Shown in pieces: positions 1-7,165 of a stretch of 14,245 nucleotides of DNA. Within the stretch, counting starts at the first letter, position 1, and every line of letters begins with the position of its first letter. The translations under genes and the position numbers were made by a program. The notes below the pieces were generated by a model, which saw only the letters and a program-made list of their open reading frames with translations, was not told where the DNA came from and did no database searches. Origin of the DNA: Candidatus Nanopelagicaceae bacterium (GTDB taxonomy: Bacteria; Actinomycetota; Actinomycetes; Nanopelagicales; Nanopelagicaceae); the NCBI GenBank assembly GCA_947490625.1, contig CANLHC010000012.1:1-14245 (forward strand), given 5' to 3'.

Positions 1-1398
1 CTAGATTCATCGATCGTCAATATTGCAATACCAAGTGCAAAGAATGATCTCGGAATCACTGATGCAAACCAGCAGTGGGTCATCACGGCGTACACACTCG
101 CATTCGGATCGCTCTTGCTCATTGGTGGTCGTATCGGTGACTTCATGGGACGTAAGAAGATTTTCCTAATTGGACTCGCAGGCTTTGCTCTTGTCTCCGC
201 TTTCGGCGGTATCGCCGCAAATCAAGAGCAACTCTTTGCAGCTCGTGCATTACAGGGAGTCTTCGGTGCACTTCTTGCACCTGCCGCACTTGCAATTATC
301 AGCGTGACTTTCACAGTTCCAGCCGAACGCGCAAAGGCATTCGGCGTTATTGGCGCGATTTCAGGCGGAGGCGCTGCTATCGGTCTCATTCTTGGTGGCG
401 CGCTCACAGAGTTCTTCTCATGGCGCTGGTGCCTTGGAGTTAACGTTCCGATTGCAGTCATCGCTGGAGTTCTAGCAATTAAGTATGTAAAGGAATCAAA
501 AGCCAGCGGTGATCACAGCTATGACATCCCAGGTGTAATCACTGCAACTGCCGGTCTCTTCTCGCTCACATATGGCTTTAGCGAAGCAGCCACAAAGGGT
601 TGGTCTGCTACCTCAACAATTTCATTCCTGATCGCAGCCGTAGTTCTCTTGGTTGCGTTCGTGGTGATTGAAACCAAAGTTGCAAATCCAATGATGCCGC
701 TGCGCGTTGTCACAGAACGTAACCGTGGTGGCTCATATCTTGGCTCACTTATTGTCGGTGCGGGCTTGTTCTCGATGTTCCTATTCCTCGGTCTCTACCT
801 CCAAATAGTCCTCGGATACACACCGTTAAAATCCGGTTTTGCATTCTTGCCGTTTACCGCAGGAATCATTGTCTTCGCCGGAGTTGCATCGCAATTACTT
901 CCAAAATTTGGACCAAAGCCATTAATGGTTCCAGGACTTATCTTTGCCGGTATCGGATTATTGATGCTCACTCAGATTACGCCTGAGACTTCATATGTCA
1001 CTCATGTACTTCCATCACTTCTCATTATGAGTTCTGGAATGGCCCTGGTCTTTATTCCTTTGACATCAACAGCGCTCCATGGTGTTGGCAATCGCGACAC
1101 AGGTGTTGCCAGTGCCATGATCAACACCAGCCAGCAAGTAGGTGGATCACTTGGTACCGCGCTGCTCAATACTGTCGCCGCAACTGCCGCGGTCGCACAT
1201 ATCAAGGCAAATAATGAGGTAGGAATAACGGTTCCTGGACTCGCAGAAAAGCTCTATCCATATGGCATGACTCACGGTTACACAGTGGCATTTACGGTAA
1301 GCGCTGCACTTCTATTCGCTGGAGCCGTTGTTCTCTTCTTCTTTATTAATATTGGTAAAGATTCACTCGTTGAAACTGAAGGCGTAATCGCTCACTAA
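1..1398 (+). CDS. MFS drug/solute exporter, DHA2 (14-TM) type, 5'-truncated
   Basis: This is a proton-driven multidrug or small-molecule exporter of the inner membrane; the substrate cannot be told from sequence. The frame is open from base 1 and shows 465 residues before TAA at 1396-1398. The first visible residues, LDSSIVNIAIP, match the TM1 motif of DHA2-family exporters (LDxTIVNVALP), so only about 10-25 residues and the start codon are missing. MFS motif A follows as GGRIGDFMGRKK (visible residues about 41-52). A motif-C-like glycine stretch, GGGAAIGLILGG, comes before SWRW. Many hydrophobic segments run to the C-terminus, consistent with 14 TM helices. An internal TTG at 115 could be mistaken for a start, but conserved sequence lies upstream of it. 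The gene converges on gatB and their stop codons overlap by 4 bp, with no terminator hairpin visible between them. Family confident, substrate unknown. Confidence 0.9.
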   Translation, partial: LDSSIVNIAIPSAKNDLGITDANQQWVITAYTLAFGSLLLIGGRIGDFMGRKKIFLIGLAGFALVSAFGGIAANQEQLFAARALQGVFGALLAPAALAIISVTFTVPAERAKAFGVIGAISGGGAAIGLILGGALTEFFSWRWCLGVNVPIAVIAGVLAIKYVKESKASGDHSYDIPGVITATAGLFSLTYGFSEAATKGWSATSTISFLIAAVVLLVAFVVIETKVANPMMPLRVVTERNRGGSYLGSLIVGAGLFSMFLFLGLYLQIVLGYTPLKSGFAFLPFTAGIIVFAGVASQLLPKFGPKPLMVPGLIFAGIGLLMLTQITPETSYVTHVLPSLLIMSSGMALVFIPLTSTALHGVGNRDTGVASAMINTSQQVGGSLGTALLNTVAATAAVAHIKANNEVGITVPGLAEKLYPYGMTHGYTVAFTVSAALLFAGAVVLFFFINIGKDSLVETEGVIAH

Positions 1399-2903
1399 TT
1401 GACAGGTTGACCCAGGTGGCCAAGTAGAAGTTCGCGCACCCGCGCGGCATCTGCTTGGCCCTTTGTCTCTTTCATGACTGCGCCAATGAGCGCGCCCGCT
1501 GCAGGAATGTGACCATCACGGACTTTCTGCGCGGTATCAGGTTGTTCTGAACACACTTTCTCAATAGCTGCCATAAGTGCACCATCGTCGTTAACAACTT
1601 TAATTCCACGCTTTGCTACAACCTCTGCGGGCGTTCCCTCCCCCGCAACCACGCCTTCAACAACTTGGCGTGCGAGTTTGTCGGTGAGCTCGCCCTTGTT
1701 TACAAGTGCCACGATCTCAGCAACATCTGCTGGTGTAATCGCAAGCTCTGTGACAGAAACTTCCTTATCGTTTGCAATACGTGAAATCTCACCGAGCCAC
1801 CATGAGCGAGCCTTTGTCGGATCAGCTCCAAGCACAACTGTTGCTTCCACAATATCGAGAACATCGGCGTTGACCATTGCGGCCATCTCTTTATCGGGCA
1901 CGTTCCACTCTTGCTTTAAACGCTTTCGGCGAAGTGATGGACGTTCTGGAAGAGCTTTACGCAGCTCTTCAATCCATGCCGCATCAGGTGCAACTGGAAC
2001 AAGATCTGGCTCTGGGAAATAGCGATAATCCTCAGCTTGTTCTTTTGATCGACCAGAACGTGTCAGGCCAGTATCTTCCTGAAAATGTCGTGTCTCTTGC
2101 TTCACCTTTGCGCCAGCATCAAGAAGTTCTGCATGGCGAATCATTTCACCGCGGATGGCGCGTTCTACTGAGCGAAGTGAGTTCACATTCTTTGTTTCAG
2201 AACGGGTACCTAGAACATCAGAGCCCATCGGCTTGAGTGAAACGTTGGCATCACAGCGCAATGAACCTTGCTCCATCTTCACATCAGAGACACCGAGTCC
2301 GCGCAAGATGTCACGAAGTTCTGCCACATAGGCACGTGCAACTTCTGGTGCGTACTTTCCTGTACCAGGGACAATTTTTGTCACAATTTCAACGAGTGGG
2401 ATACCCGCGCGGTTGTAATCAAGAAGTGAGTAGTCAGCACCGTGGATACGCCCGGTCGCCCCACCCACATGTAAGGACTTTCCAGTGTCTTCTTCCATAT
2501 GAACGCGTTCAACTTCAATACGAAATTCTTTCAGGCCTTCATCAGTATCAATTTCAACATCAACGTATCCATCAAAGCAGATCGGTTCATCGTATTGTGA
2601 GATCTGAAAGTTCTTTGGCATATCTGGATAGAAGTAGTTCTTACGAGCAAAGCGGCTATATGGTGCGATCTGGCAGTTAAGGGCTAAGCCAATTTTGATT
2701 GTTGATTCGATTGCACGTGCGTTAACAACCGGGAGCGCACCTGGAAGAGCCAAGCAGACTGGGCATGTTTGGGTGTTTGGTTCGCCACCAAATACTGTGC
2801 TGCATGAGCAGAACATCTTTGACTCGGTGTTGAGTTCGACGTGTACTTCAAGACCCAATACAGGGTCATACTTTGCAACAACTTCATCATAGGAAATAGC
2901 CAT
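1395..2903 (-). CDS. gatB: Aspartyl/glutamyl-tRNA(Asn/Gln) amidotransferase subunit B
   Basis: GatB is the tRNA-binding and kinase subunit of GatCAB. It phosphorylates the side chain of misacylated Glu-tRNA(Gln) or Asp-tRNA(Asn), and ammonia from GatA then converts it to the amide. The 502-residue protein has the usual length. The N-terminal cradle begins with GLEVHVELNT, followed by a zinc-binding set C32-x-C34 and C47-x-x-C50. Further conserved blocks are YFYPDMPKNFQISQYD and YRYFPEPDL. The C-terminal part (about 360-500) is the helical/YqeY-like tail that grips tRNA. Start is ATG at 2903, joined to the gatA stop as TAATG, with a strong AGGAGGT Shine-Dalgarno upstream. It is the last gene of the operon and its stop overlaps that of the convergent MFS gene by 4 bp. 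All key residues are present. Confidence 0.97.
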   Translation of the reverse strand: MAISYDEVVAKYDPVLGLEVHVELNTESKMFCSCSTVFGGEPNTQTCPVCLALPGALPVVNARAIESTIKIGLALNCQIAPYSRFARKNYFYPDMPKNFQISQYDEPICFDGYVDVEIDTDEGLKEFRIEVERVHMEEDTGKSLHVGGATGRIHGADYSLLDYNRAGIPLVEIVTKIVPGTGKYAPEVARAYVAELRDILRGLGVSDVKMEQGSLRCDANVSLKPMGSDVLGTRSETKNVNSLRSVERAIRGEMIRHAELLDAGAKVKQETRHFQEDTGLTRSGRSKEQAEDYRYFPEPDLVPVAPDAAWIEELRKALPERPSLRRKRLKQEWNVPDKEMAAMVNADVLDIVEATVVLGADPTKARSWWLGEISRIANDKEVSVTELAITPADVAEIVALVNKGELTDKLARQVVEGVVAGEGTPAEVVAKRGIKVVNDDGALMAAIEKVCSEQPDTAQKVRDGHIPAAGALIGAVMKETKGQADAARVRELLLGHLGQPVN

Positions 2904-4399
2904 TACTTGCTACCTCCTAACGCCGGAGCCTTAGATATCAAATGTCCGCCCCACTGAGATGCTAGAGCTGCTTCGAGTGCGCCACCGACGTTGTAGAGAC
3001 GGTCATCGCACATCGCAGGGGCCATAATCTGAAAACCAACCGGCAATCCATCTTCATCGGCTAGCCCGGCAGGAAGGCTCATGCCACAGATGCCTGCCAA
3101 GTTCACAGGAATCGTTGCAACATCGCCTAAGTACATTGCAATTGGATCATTAGATTTCTCACCAATTTTAAAGGCAGTTGTTGGAGCAGTTGGTGAGACG
3201 AGAACATCTGCCTGAGCAAATGCCTTGGCATAATCTTGAATAATCAGTGTGCGAATCTTCTGCGCACTACCGTAGTACGCATCGTAATATCCTGATGAGA
3301 GAGCGTATGCGCCAAGGATGATGCGGCGTTTTACTTCGTGTCCAAAGCCAGCATTACGAGTTGCACTCATGACCGCCTCAGCAGATGCGCCATCACTATC
3401 GCCCACGCGCAGGCCATAACGCATTGCATCAAAGCGGGCTAAGTTAGATGAACATTCAGATGGAGCAATTAGATAATAGGCAGCTAAAGCATATTCAAAA
3501 CTTGGGCAATCAACTTCAATTATCTCGGCACCGAGTGAAGCCAGAACTTGAAGTGATTCATCAAAGCGGGCTTGCACACCCTTTTGATAACCCTCACCTT
3601 GCAACTGCTTGATAACGCCAATCTTGAGTCCTTTAACATCGCGCTTTTGCGCAGCGCTGACTACATCAGGGAATTTTCCATTAATGCTCGTGGCATCCTT
3701 TGGATCGTGGCCAGCCATCACATCATGTAAGAGCGCAGTATCCAACACTGTTCGACCAAATGGGCCTGCCTGATCAAGGCTTGATGAGTATGCAATTAAT
3801 CCATAGCGCGAGACTGCGCCGTAGGTTGGACGCACGCCAACGATGCCTGTTAACGCGGCAGGTTGTCTAATTGATCCACCTGTATCTGAACCAATTGCAA
3901 GAGGAGCTTCAAATGCACTTACTGCGGCTGCAGATCCTCCGCTTGAACCACCTGGTGTGCGCGATAAATCCCAAGGATTAAATGTTGGGCCATAGGCAGA
4001 ATTCTCAGTGGAGGAACCCATGGCAAATTCATCCATATTTGTTTTTCCAAGAATGACAATGCCTGCCTCTTTTATCTTTGAGACAACTGTTGAATCGTAT
4101 TGAGGCTTCCACCCTTGCAGAATTTTTGAGCCAGCTGTTGTTGGAATGCCATCTTGAGTAAGAACATCTTTCAGAGCGAGTGGAATTCCAGCGAGTGGGT
4201 GCAACTTCTTTCCAGAGCTGCGATCAGCATCAACGCGGGCAGCTTGGGCTAGCGCGCCTTCTGCATCAACATGAAGAAAGGCCTTCACAGATGTATCAAC
4301 ATCACTAATGCGATCAAGATGTGCTTGAGTTAATTGTGTCGATGTCACTTCACCCTTAACCAGGGCCTCTGACATTGCTGCAGCGGTCTGGTTAATCAC
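2903..4399 (-). CDS. gatA: Aspartyl/glutamyl-tRNA(Asn/Gln) amidotransferase subunit A
   Basis: GatA is the amidase-signature glutaminase of GatCAB; it releases ammonia from glutamine and channels it to GatB. The 498-residue protein is full length. The Ser-cis-Ser-Lys triad is visible: K77 in ALKD, cis-Ser S152 in GGSSGGS and nucleophile S176 in SDTGGSIRQPA. These sit two residues below the Staphylococcus aureus GatA numbering (K79, S154, S178). Other family blocks include NMDEFAMGSSTENSAYGPT and YGLIAYSSSLDQAGPFGR. The start is GTG at 4399, overlapping the gatC TGA by 4 bp (GTGA), so it is probably translated by coupling; only a weak GGTG lies upstream. The stop TAA shares one base with the gatB ATG. 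The alternative, a general amidase, is unlikely given the operon and the GatA-specific blocks. Confidence 0.97.
   Translation of the reverse strand: MINQTAAAMSEALVKGEVTSTQLTQAHLDRISDVDTSVKAFLHVDAEGALAQAARVDADRSSGKKLHPLAGIPLALKDVLTQDGIPTTAGSKILQGWKPQYDSTVVSKIKEAGIVILGKTNMDEFAMGSSTENSAYGPTFNPWDLSRTPGGSSGGSAAAVSAFEAPLAIGSDTGGSIRQPAALTGIVGVRPTYGAVSRYGLIAYSSSLDQAGPFGRTVLDTALLHDVMAGHDPKDATSINGKFPDVVSAAQKRDVKGLKIGVIKQLQGEGYQKGVQARFDESLQVLASLGAEIIEVDCPSFEYALAAYYLIAPSECSSNLARFDAMRYGLRVGDSDGASAEAVMSATRNAGFGHEVKRRIILGAYALSSGYYDAYYGSAQKIRTLIIQDYAKAFAQADVLVSPTAPTTAFKIGEKSNDPIAMYLGDVATIPVNLAGICGMSLPAGLADEDGLPVGFQIMAPAMCDDRLYNVGGALEAALASQWGGHLISKAPALGGSK
2912..2918 (-). promoter_or_regulatory. Strong Shine-Dalgarno of gatB inside the gatA 3' end
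   Basis: The minus strand reads AGGAGGT, 8 nt before the gatB ATG (2903) and just inside the gatA coding end. It fixes the gatB start and suggests independent ribosome loading in addition to TAATG coupling. Most other starts in this window have weak or no such site, so it stands out. Confidence 0.8.
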
Positions 4400-4695
4400 T
4401 CGGCTTCACCAAGGATTTGTGGAACGCGGAAACGTTGCTCTTCTTGTGCGGGTGCACCTGATAGCGCTTGCTCTGGAGTAAGGCTTGGACGCACCTGATC
4501 TTCTCGAAATACATTCTGAATAGGTTGTGGATGCGATGTTGCGACCACACCATCAAGATTTACTTCTTGTACGCGTGCAACAGCGTCAAGAATCATTCCA
4601 AATTGTGAAGAGAGGCTGACTAGTTCTTCCTCGCTCATCTCGATGCGGGCTAGCGCTGCCAGCTTTGCTACATCATCGCGCGAGAGACTGCTCAT
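4396..4695 (-). CDS. gatC: Aspartyl/glutamyl-tRNA(Asn/Gln) amidotransferase subunit C
   Basis: GatC is the small clamp subunit that wraps around the GatA-GatB interface and stabilises the complex. The 99-residue protein matches the usual size of about 95-100. It shows the family pattern: an N-terminal helix (SRDDVAKLAALARIEMSEEE), then the DAVARVQEVN segment, and a C-terminal FREDQVRPSLTPEQAL block followed by FRVPQIL. Start is ATG at 4695. No Shine-Dalgarno is visible, but a TANNNT -10 element lies 6 nt before the ATG, so the operon transcript is probably leaderless. It is the first gene of gatCAB; its TGA overlaps the gatA GTG by 4 bp. ProA ends 25 bp upstream on the same strand. Confidence 0.95.
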   Translation of the reverse strand: MSSLSRDDVAKLAALARIEMSEEELVSLSSQFGMILDAVARVQEVNLDGVVATSHPQPIQNVFREDQVRPSLTPEQALSGAPAQEEQRFRVPQILGEAE

Positions 4696-4701
4696 GACGG
4701 C

Positions 4702-4707
4702 AGTCTA
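4702..4707 (-). promoter_or_regulatory. -10 element of a probable leaderless gatCAB promoter
   Basis: The minus strand reads TAGACT, then 6 nt (GCCGTC), then the gatC ATG at 4695. TANNNT about 6-8 nt ahead of a start codon is the known signature of leaderless transcription in Actinomycetota. A poor -35 candidate, TTCGCT, sits 18 nt further up inside the proA coding end. The transcription start would fall on or next to the A of ATG. The call rests on spacing and the absence of a ribosome-binding site. Confidence 0.6.
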
Positions 4708-4720
4708 TAAAAAGAACGGC

Positions 4721-5989
4721 TTATGAGCGAATCTGCCCTGTTCCGGTGACCACCCAGGTTGTTGTTGTCATTGCCTCTAACCCCATAGGGCCTCGTGCAT
4801 GAAGTTTTTGATTTGAGATACCGATCTCTGCTCCAAATCCCATCTGCTCACCATCAGTAAAGCGCGTGGAGGCGTTAACCATCACCGCCGCACAATCTGA
4901 CATTGCAACAAACTTTCGCGCACTCTCTTTATCCTCAGTCACAATCGCTTCGGTGTGCTGTGTTCCAAAGGTTGCAATGTGATCAATGGCGCTTTCCAGT
5001 GAATCCACTATCCCCACATTCATCTCAAGAACTCCGTACTCGGTTCCCCAATTTTCAGTCGTGGCTTGGGTAACATCAATATCAAGAGTCTTGGCGACCG
5101 CTTCCACCGCTGGGTCAACATGTAAAACAACGCCGGCGCTATGTAGCGATGCCAACAAGGTAGGCAGAAATTTCTCTGCAACAGATCTGTGAACGAGAAC
5201 AGTTTCGGCTGCGTTACAGACACTTGGTCGATGAGTCTTTGAATTAAGCACAATAGGGAGTGCTTTAGCTAAATCAGCAGCGGCATCGATATAGACATGG
5301 CAGACACCAGCGCCCGTTTCAATCGTCGGAACTGTGGCTTCATCAACAACCATGCGAATAAGCGAAGCGCTGCCACGTGGGATAACTAAATCCACCTTGC
5401 CTCTAGCGGTAAGTAACGCCTTGACTGTTGCTCGCTCATCAGATGGAACTAACTGCAGAACATCAGGTGAAATTGTGGTTGTGGCAAGGGCTGATCGCAT
5501 GACCTCAATCAAAATCTTATTGCTGGCATCTGCAGTTGATGATCCTCGAAGCAGAGCGGCATTTCCTGACATCAATAAGATCACTGCAGCATCGACGGTC
5601 ACATTTGGACGTGCCTCGTAGACCATACCGATGACTCCGAAAGGAACTGAAATCTGTTCGAGTTCCAGGCCATTAGGAAGTGTTGATTTCTTCAAGATGC
5701 GACCGAGTGGGTCTTCTAGGTCGGCAACTTGCCGTGCTCCATTAGCCATTCCAGTAATTCGCTCACGAGTGAGCAGTAAGCGATCCTGCATCTGTGGATG
5801 CATCGATTCGTCCTTAGCTCTCTGCATATCAAGATTGTTCGCGGTGAGAATCTCATCGCTGCGATTTTCAAGCGCTGCTGCAATGGCACGCAGTGCTTGT
5901 CTGCGTGTATCCCCGGAAGAGGCAACGAGAGTACGCGCAGCAGAACGTGCTGTGAGCGCTAGCCCTTCAACTATTGCAGTTGCATCCAT
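4721..5989 (-). CDS. proA: Glutamate-5-semialdehyde dehydrogenase (gamma-glutamyl phosphate reductase)
   Basis: ProA reduces gamma-glutamyl phosphate (from ProB) with NADPH to glutamate-5-semialdehyde, the second step of proline synthesis, in the cytoplasm. The 422-residue protein belongs to the aldehyde dehydrogenase superfamily. Visible blocks are PFGVIGMVYEARPNVTVDAA (about 116-135), VPSDERATVKALLTARGKVD, the catalytic cysteine C258 in RPSVCNAAETVLVH, and the C-terminal MGFGAEIGISNQKLHARGP. ATG at 5989 is chosen because homology begins there (ARSAART near residue 14). The frame stays open for another 89 codons upstream, but that extension overlaps the divergent hydrolase gene and has no family similarity. 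An in-frame ATG at 6022 (11 codons earlier) is a weaker alternative. There is no Shine-Dalgarno. ProB, its usual direct neighbour, is separated from it by the hydrolase gene. Confidence 0.95.
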   Translation of the reverse strand: MDATAIVEGLALTARSAARTLVASSGDTRRQALRAIAAALENRSDEILTANNLDMQRAKDESMHPQMQDRLLLTRERITGMANGARQVADLEDPLGRILKKSTLPNGLELEQISVPFGVIGMVYEARPNVTVDAAVILLMSGNAALLRGSSTADASNKILIEVMRSALATTTISPDVLQLVPSDERATVKALLTARGKVDLVIPRGSASLIRMVVDEATVPTIETGAGVCHVYIDAAADLAKALPIVLNSKTHRPSVCNAAETVLVHRSVAEKFLPTLLASLHSAGVVLHVDPAVEAVAKTLDIDVTQATTENWGTEYGVLEMNVGIVDSLESAIDHIATFGTQHTEAIVTEDKESARKFVAMSDCAAVMVNASTRFTDGEQMGFGAEIGISNQKLHARGPMGLEAMTTTTWVVTGTGQIRS

Positions 5990-5996
5990 GGGAATA

Positions 5997-6017
5997 AGCC
6001 TAGCGCCCGATACCCTA
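5997..6017. promoter_or_regulatory. Divergent promoter region between proA and the serine hydrolase gene
   Basis: The two start codons are only 33 bp apart. On the plus strand TACCCT (6011-6016) stands 6 nt before the hydrolase GTG at 6023. On the minus strand TAGGCT (6002-5997) stands 7 nt before the proA ATG at 5989. Both fit leaderless TANNNT spacing. A second minus-strand hexamer, TAGGGT (6017-6012), overlaps the plus-strand hexamer almost completely, forming a 7-bp symmetric TACCCTA that could serve both directions. I see no good -35 on either side. Which minus-strand hexamer serves proA is undecided. Confidence 0.55.
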
Positions 6018-6022
6018 ACCAT

Positions 6023-7165
6023 GTGCGCAAAATAATTCGTAACATCCTGATTTCTGTATTTGTTCTCTACCTTAGCCTTTTTGGATTGACCAAGGTCATT
6101 CGATATCCCGAACCGATTGCTTCGATACGCCTCGGGCTTGCTCCAGCATCGAAGACCCCTGATCTGATGCCATCTCACGTTATCGAAGGTGCGCCATCGG
6201 CTGAATCTGCATGGATTATTGGAGAGCAAGAGGAGATCACTCAGGTAACCTGGCAAGGAGAGAAAGTTACCTTTGACGAATTTCTTGATGCCACTCAGAC
6301 AAATGCATTTCTAGTCATCAGGGATGGAAAAATTACCTACGAGAAGTATCTCAACGGTAAAACTGAATCAACTGTTCTTCCATCGTATTCCGTCGCTAAG
6401 ACTATGACTGCACTTGTTATTGGCCAGTTAGTCGATGAAGGAACTCTCAATGAAGAAAACACCTTCGTTAGCTATCTCCCCCGCTTCAAAGCTGGAACAT
6501 CCTTCGACAAGGTAACAATCAGAGACCTACTTGATATGAAATCTGGAATTGGTGTCTCAGATAATTACCCTTCTGGTCCAGCTGGTTGGGGTGTTGCCAT
6601 TGCTCAGATGTATGCCACAACAGACATGAACTACTTCTTAAACAACAATAGAAAGATGAGAGAAGAGCCAGGCTCATTTGCAGAGTACCGAAGTGTGAAT
6701 ACTCAGATGCTGGGACTGATCATTCAAGAAGTAACAGGTAATTCATTAGCTGATGAATTTAGTAACCGCATCTGGAAGCGGGTACGGGCTGATTACAACG
6801 CGACTTGGAATGTCGATAAGGTCGGCGGACATGAAAAGGCTTTCTGTTGCTTTAATGCATCAGCGCGAGATTATGCTCGTGTGGGTCAAGCGCTCATGAG
6901 TGGGATGCCAGATATTGCAAGCCCGTCGTGGAGCAAGCGCTTATCCACCTCTGCAGTAAATCTTGATTACGGCTGGGGATATAGCGCACAGATGTGGCAT
7001 CCATATCCTGGAATAAACCTGATGATGGGCCTTCATGGTCAATACATTTACCAAGATAATGCGACAAAAACTGTGATTGTAAAGCTCAGCGATATGCCAA
7101 CGAGTTCCGATGGAATCAGTGATGATATTGCGGCGGTGCTGAAAGAGATATCAGAGAAGAACTAG
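6023..7165 (+). CDS. Beta-lactamase-fold serine hydrolase (class C / NylB-like), membrane-anchored
   Basis: This is a 380-residue penicillin-recognising serine hydrolase related to class C beta-lactamases, esterases and 6-aminohexanoate-dimer hydrolase; its substrate is not known. Residues about 5-24 form one hydrophobic segment after a basic start (MRKIIRN), a signal anchor or signal peptide, so the catalytic domain is probably extracytoplasmic. The nucleophile motif is S123-V-A-K126. The second motif appears as Y222-R-S-V-N, a variant of the usual YSN. HGQ (338-340) sits where the third motif lies. GWGYSAQMWH and ASARDYARVGQALMSG are also typical. GTG at 6023 is chosen because a leaderless -10 lies 6 nt upstream; the ATG at 6021 is out of frame and hits a stop within five codons. 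The gene is divergent from proA and overlaps the proB 3' end by 15 bp. Confidence 0.87.
   Translation: MRKIIRNILISVFVLYLSLFGLTKVIRYPEPIASIRLGLAPASKTPDLMPSHVIEGAPSAESAWIIGEQEEITQVTWQGEKVTFDEFLDATQTNAFLVIRDGKITYEKYLNGKTESTVLPSYSVAKTMTALVIGQLVDEGTLNEENTFVSYLPRFKAGTSFDKVTIRDLLDMKSGIGVSDNYPSGPAGWGVAIAQMYATTDMNYFLNNNRKMREEPGSFAEYRSVNTQMLGLIIQEVTGNSLADEFSNRIWKRVRADYNATWNVDKVGGHEKAFCCFNASARDYARVGQALMSGMPDIASPSWSKRLSTSAVNLDYGWGYSAQMWHPYPGINLMMGLHGQYIYQDNATKTVIVKLSDMPTSSDGISDDIAAVLKEISEKN

Noticed and set aside
115..117. TTG as the start of the MFS gene
   Set aside because: Conserved DHA2 TM1 sequence (LDSSIVNIAIP) is encoded upstream in the same frame from base 1, so the true start lies outside the window.
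2237..2680. A 147-codon open frame on the plus strand inside gatB
   Set aside because: It lies fully antisense to a strongly conserved gene, has no recognisable domain, and no promoter or ribosome-binding site is seen.
6021..6035. ATG at 6021 as the start of the hydrolase
   Set aside because: It is in another frame and reaches a TAA after four codons; GTG at 6023 opens the real frame.
5990..6256. An 89-codon upstream extension of the proA frame
   Set aside because: It overlaps the promoter and 5' end of the divergent hydrolase, shows no family similarity, and ProA homology begins at the ATG at 5989.
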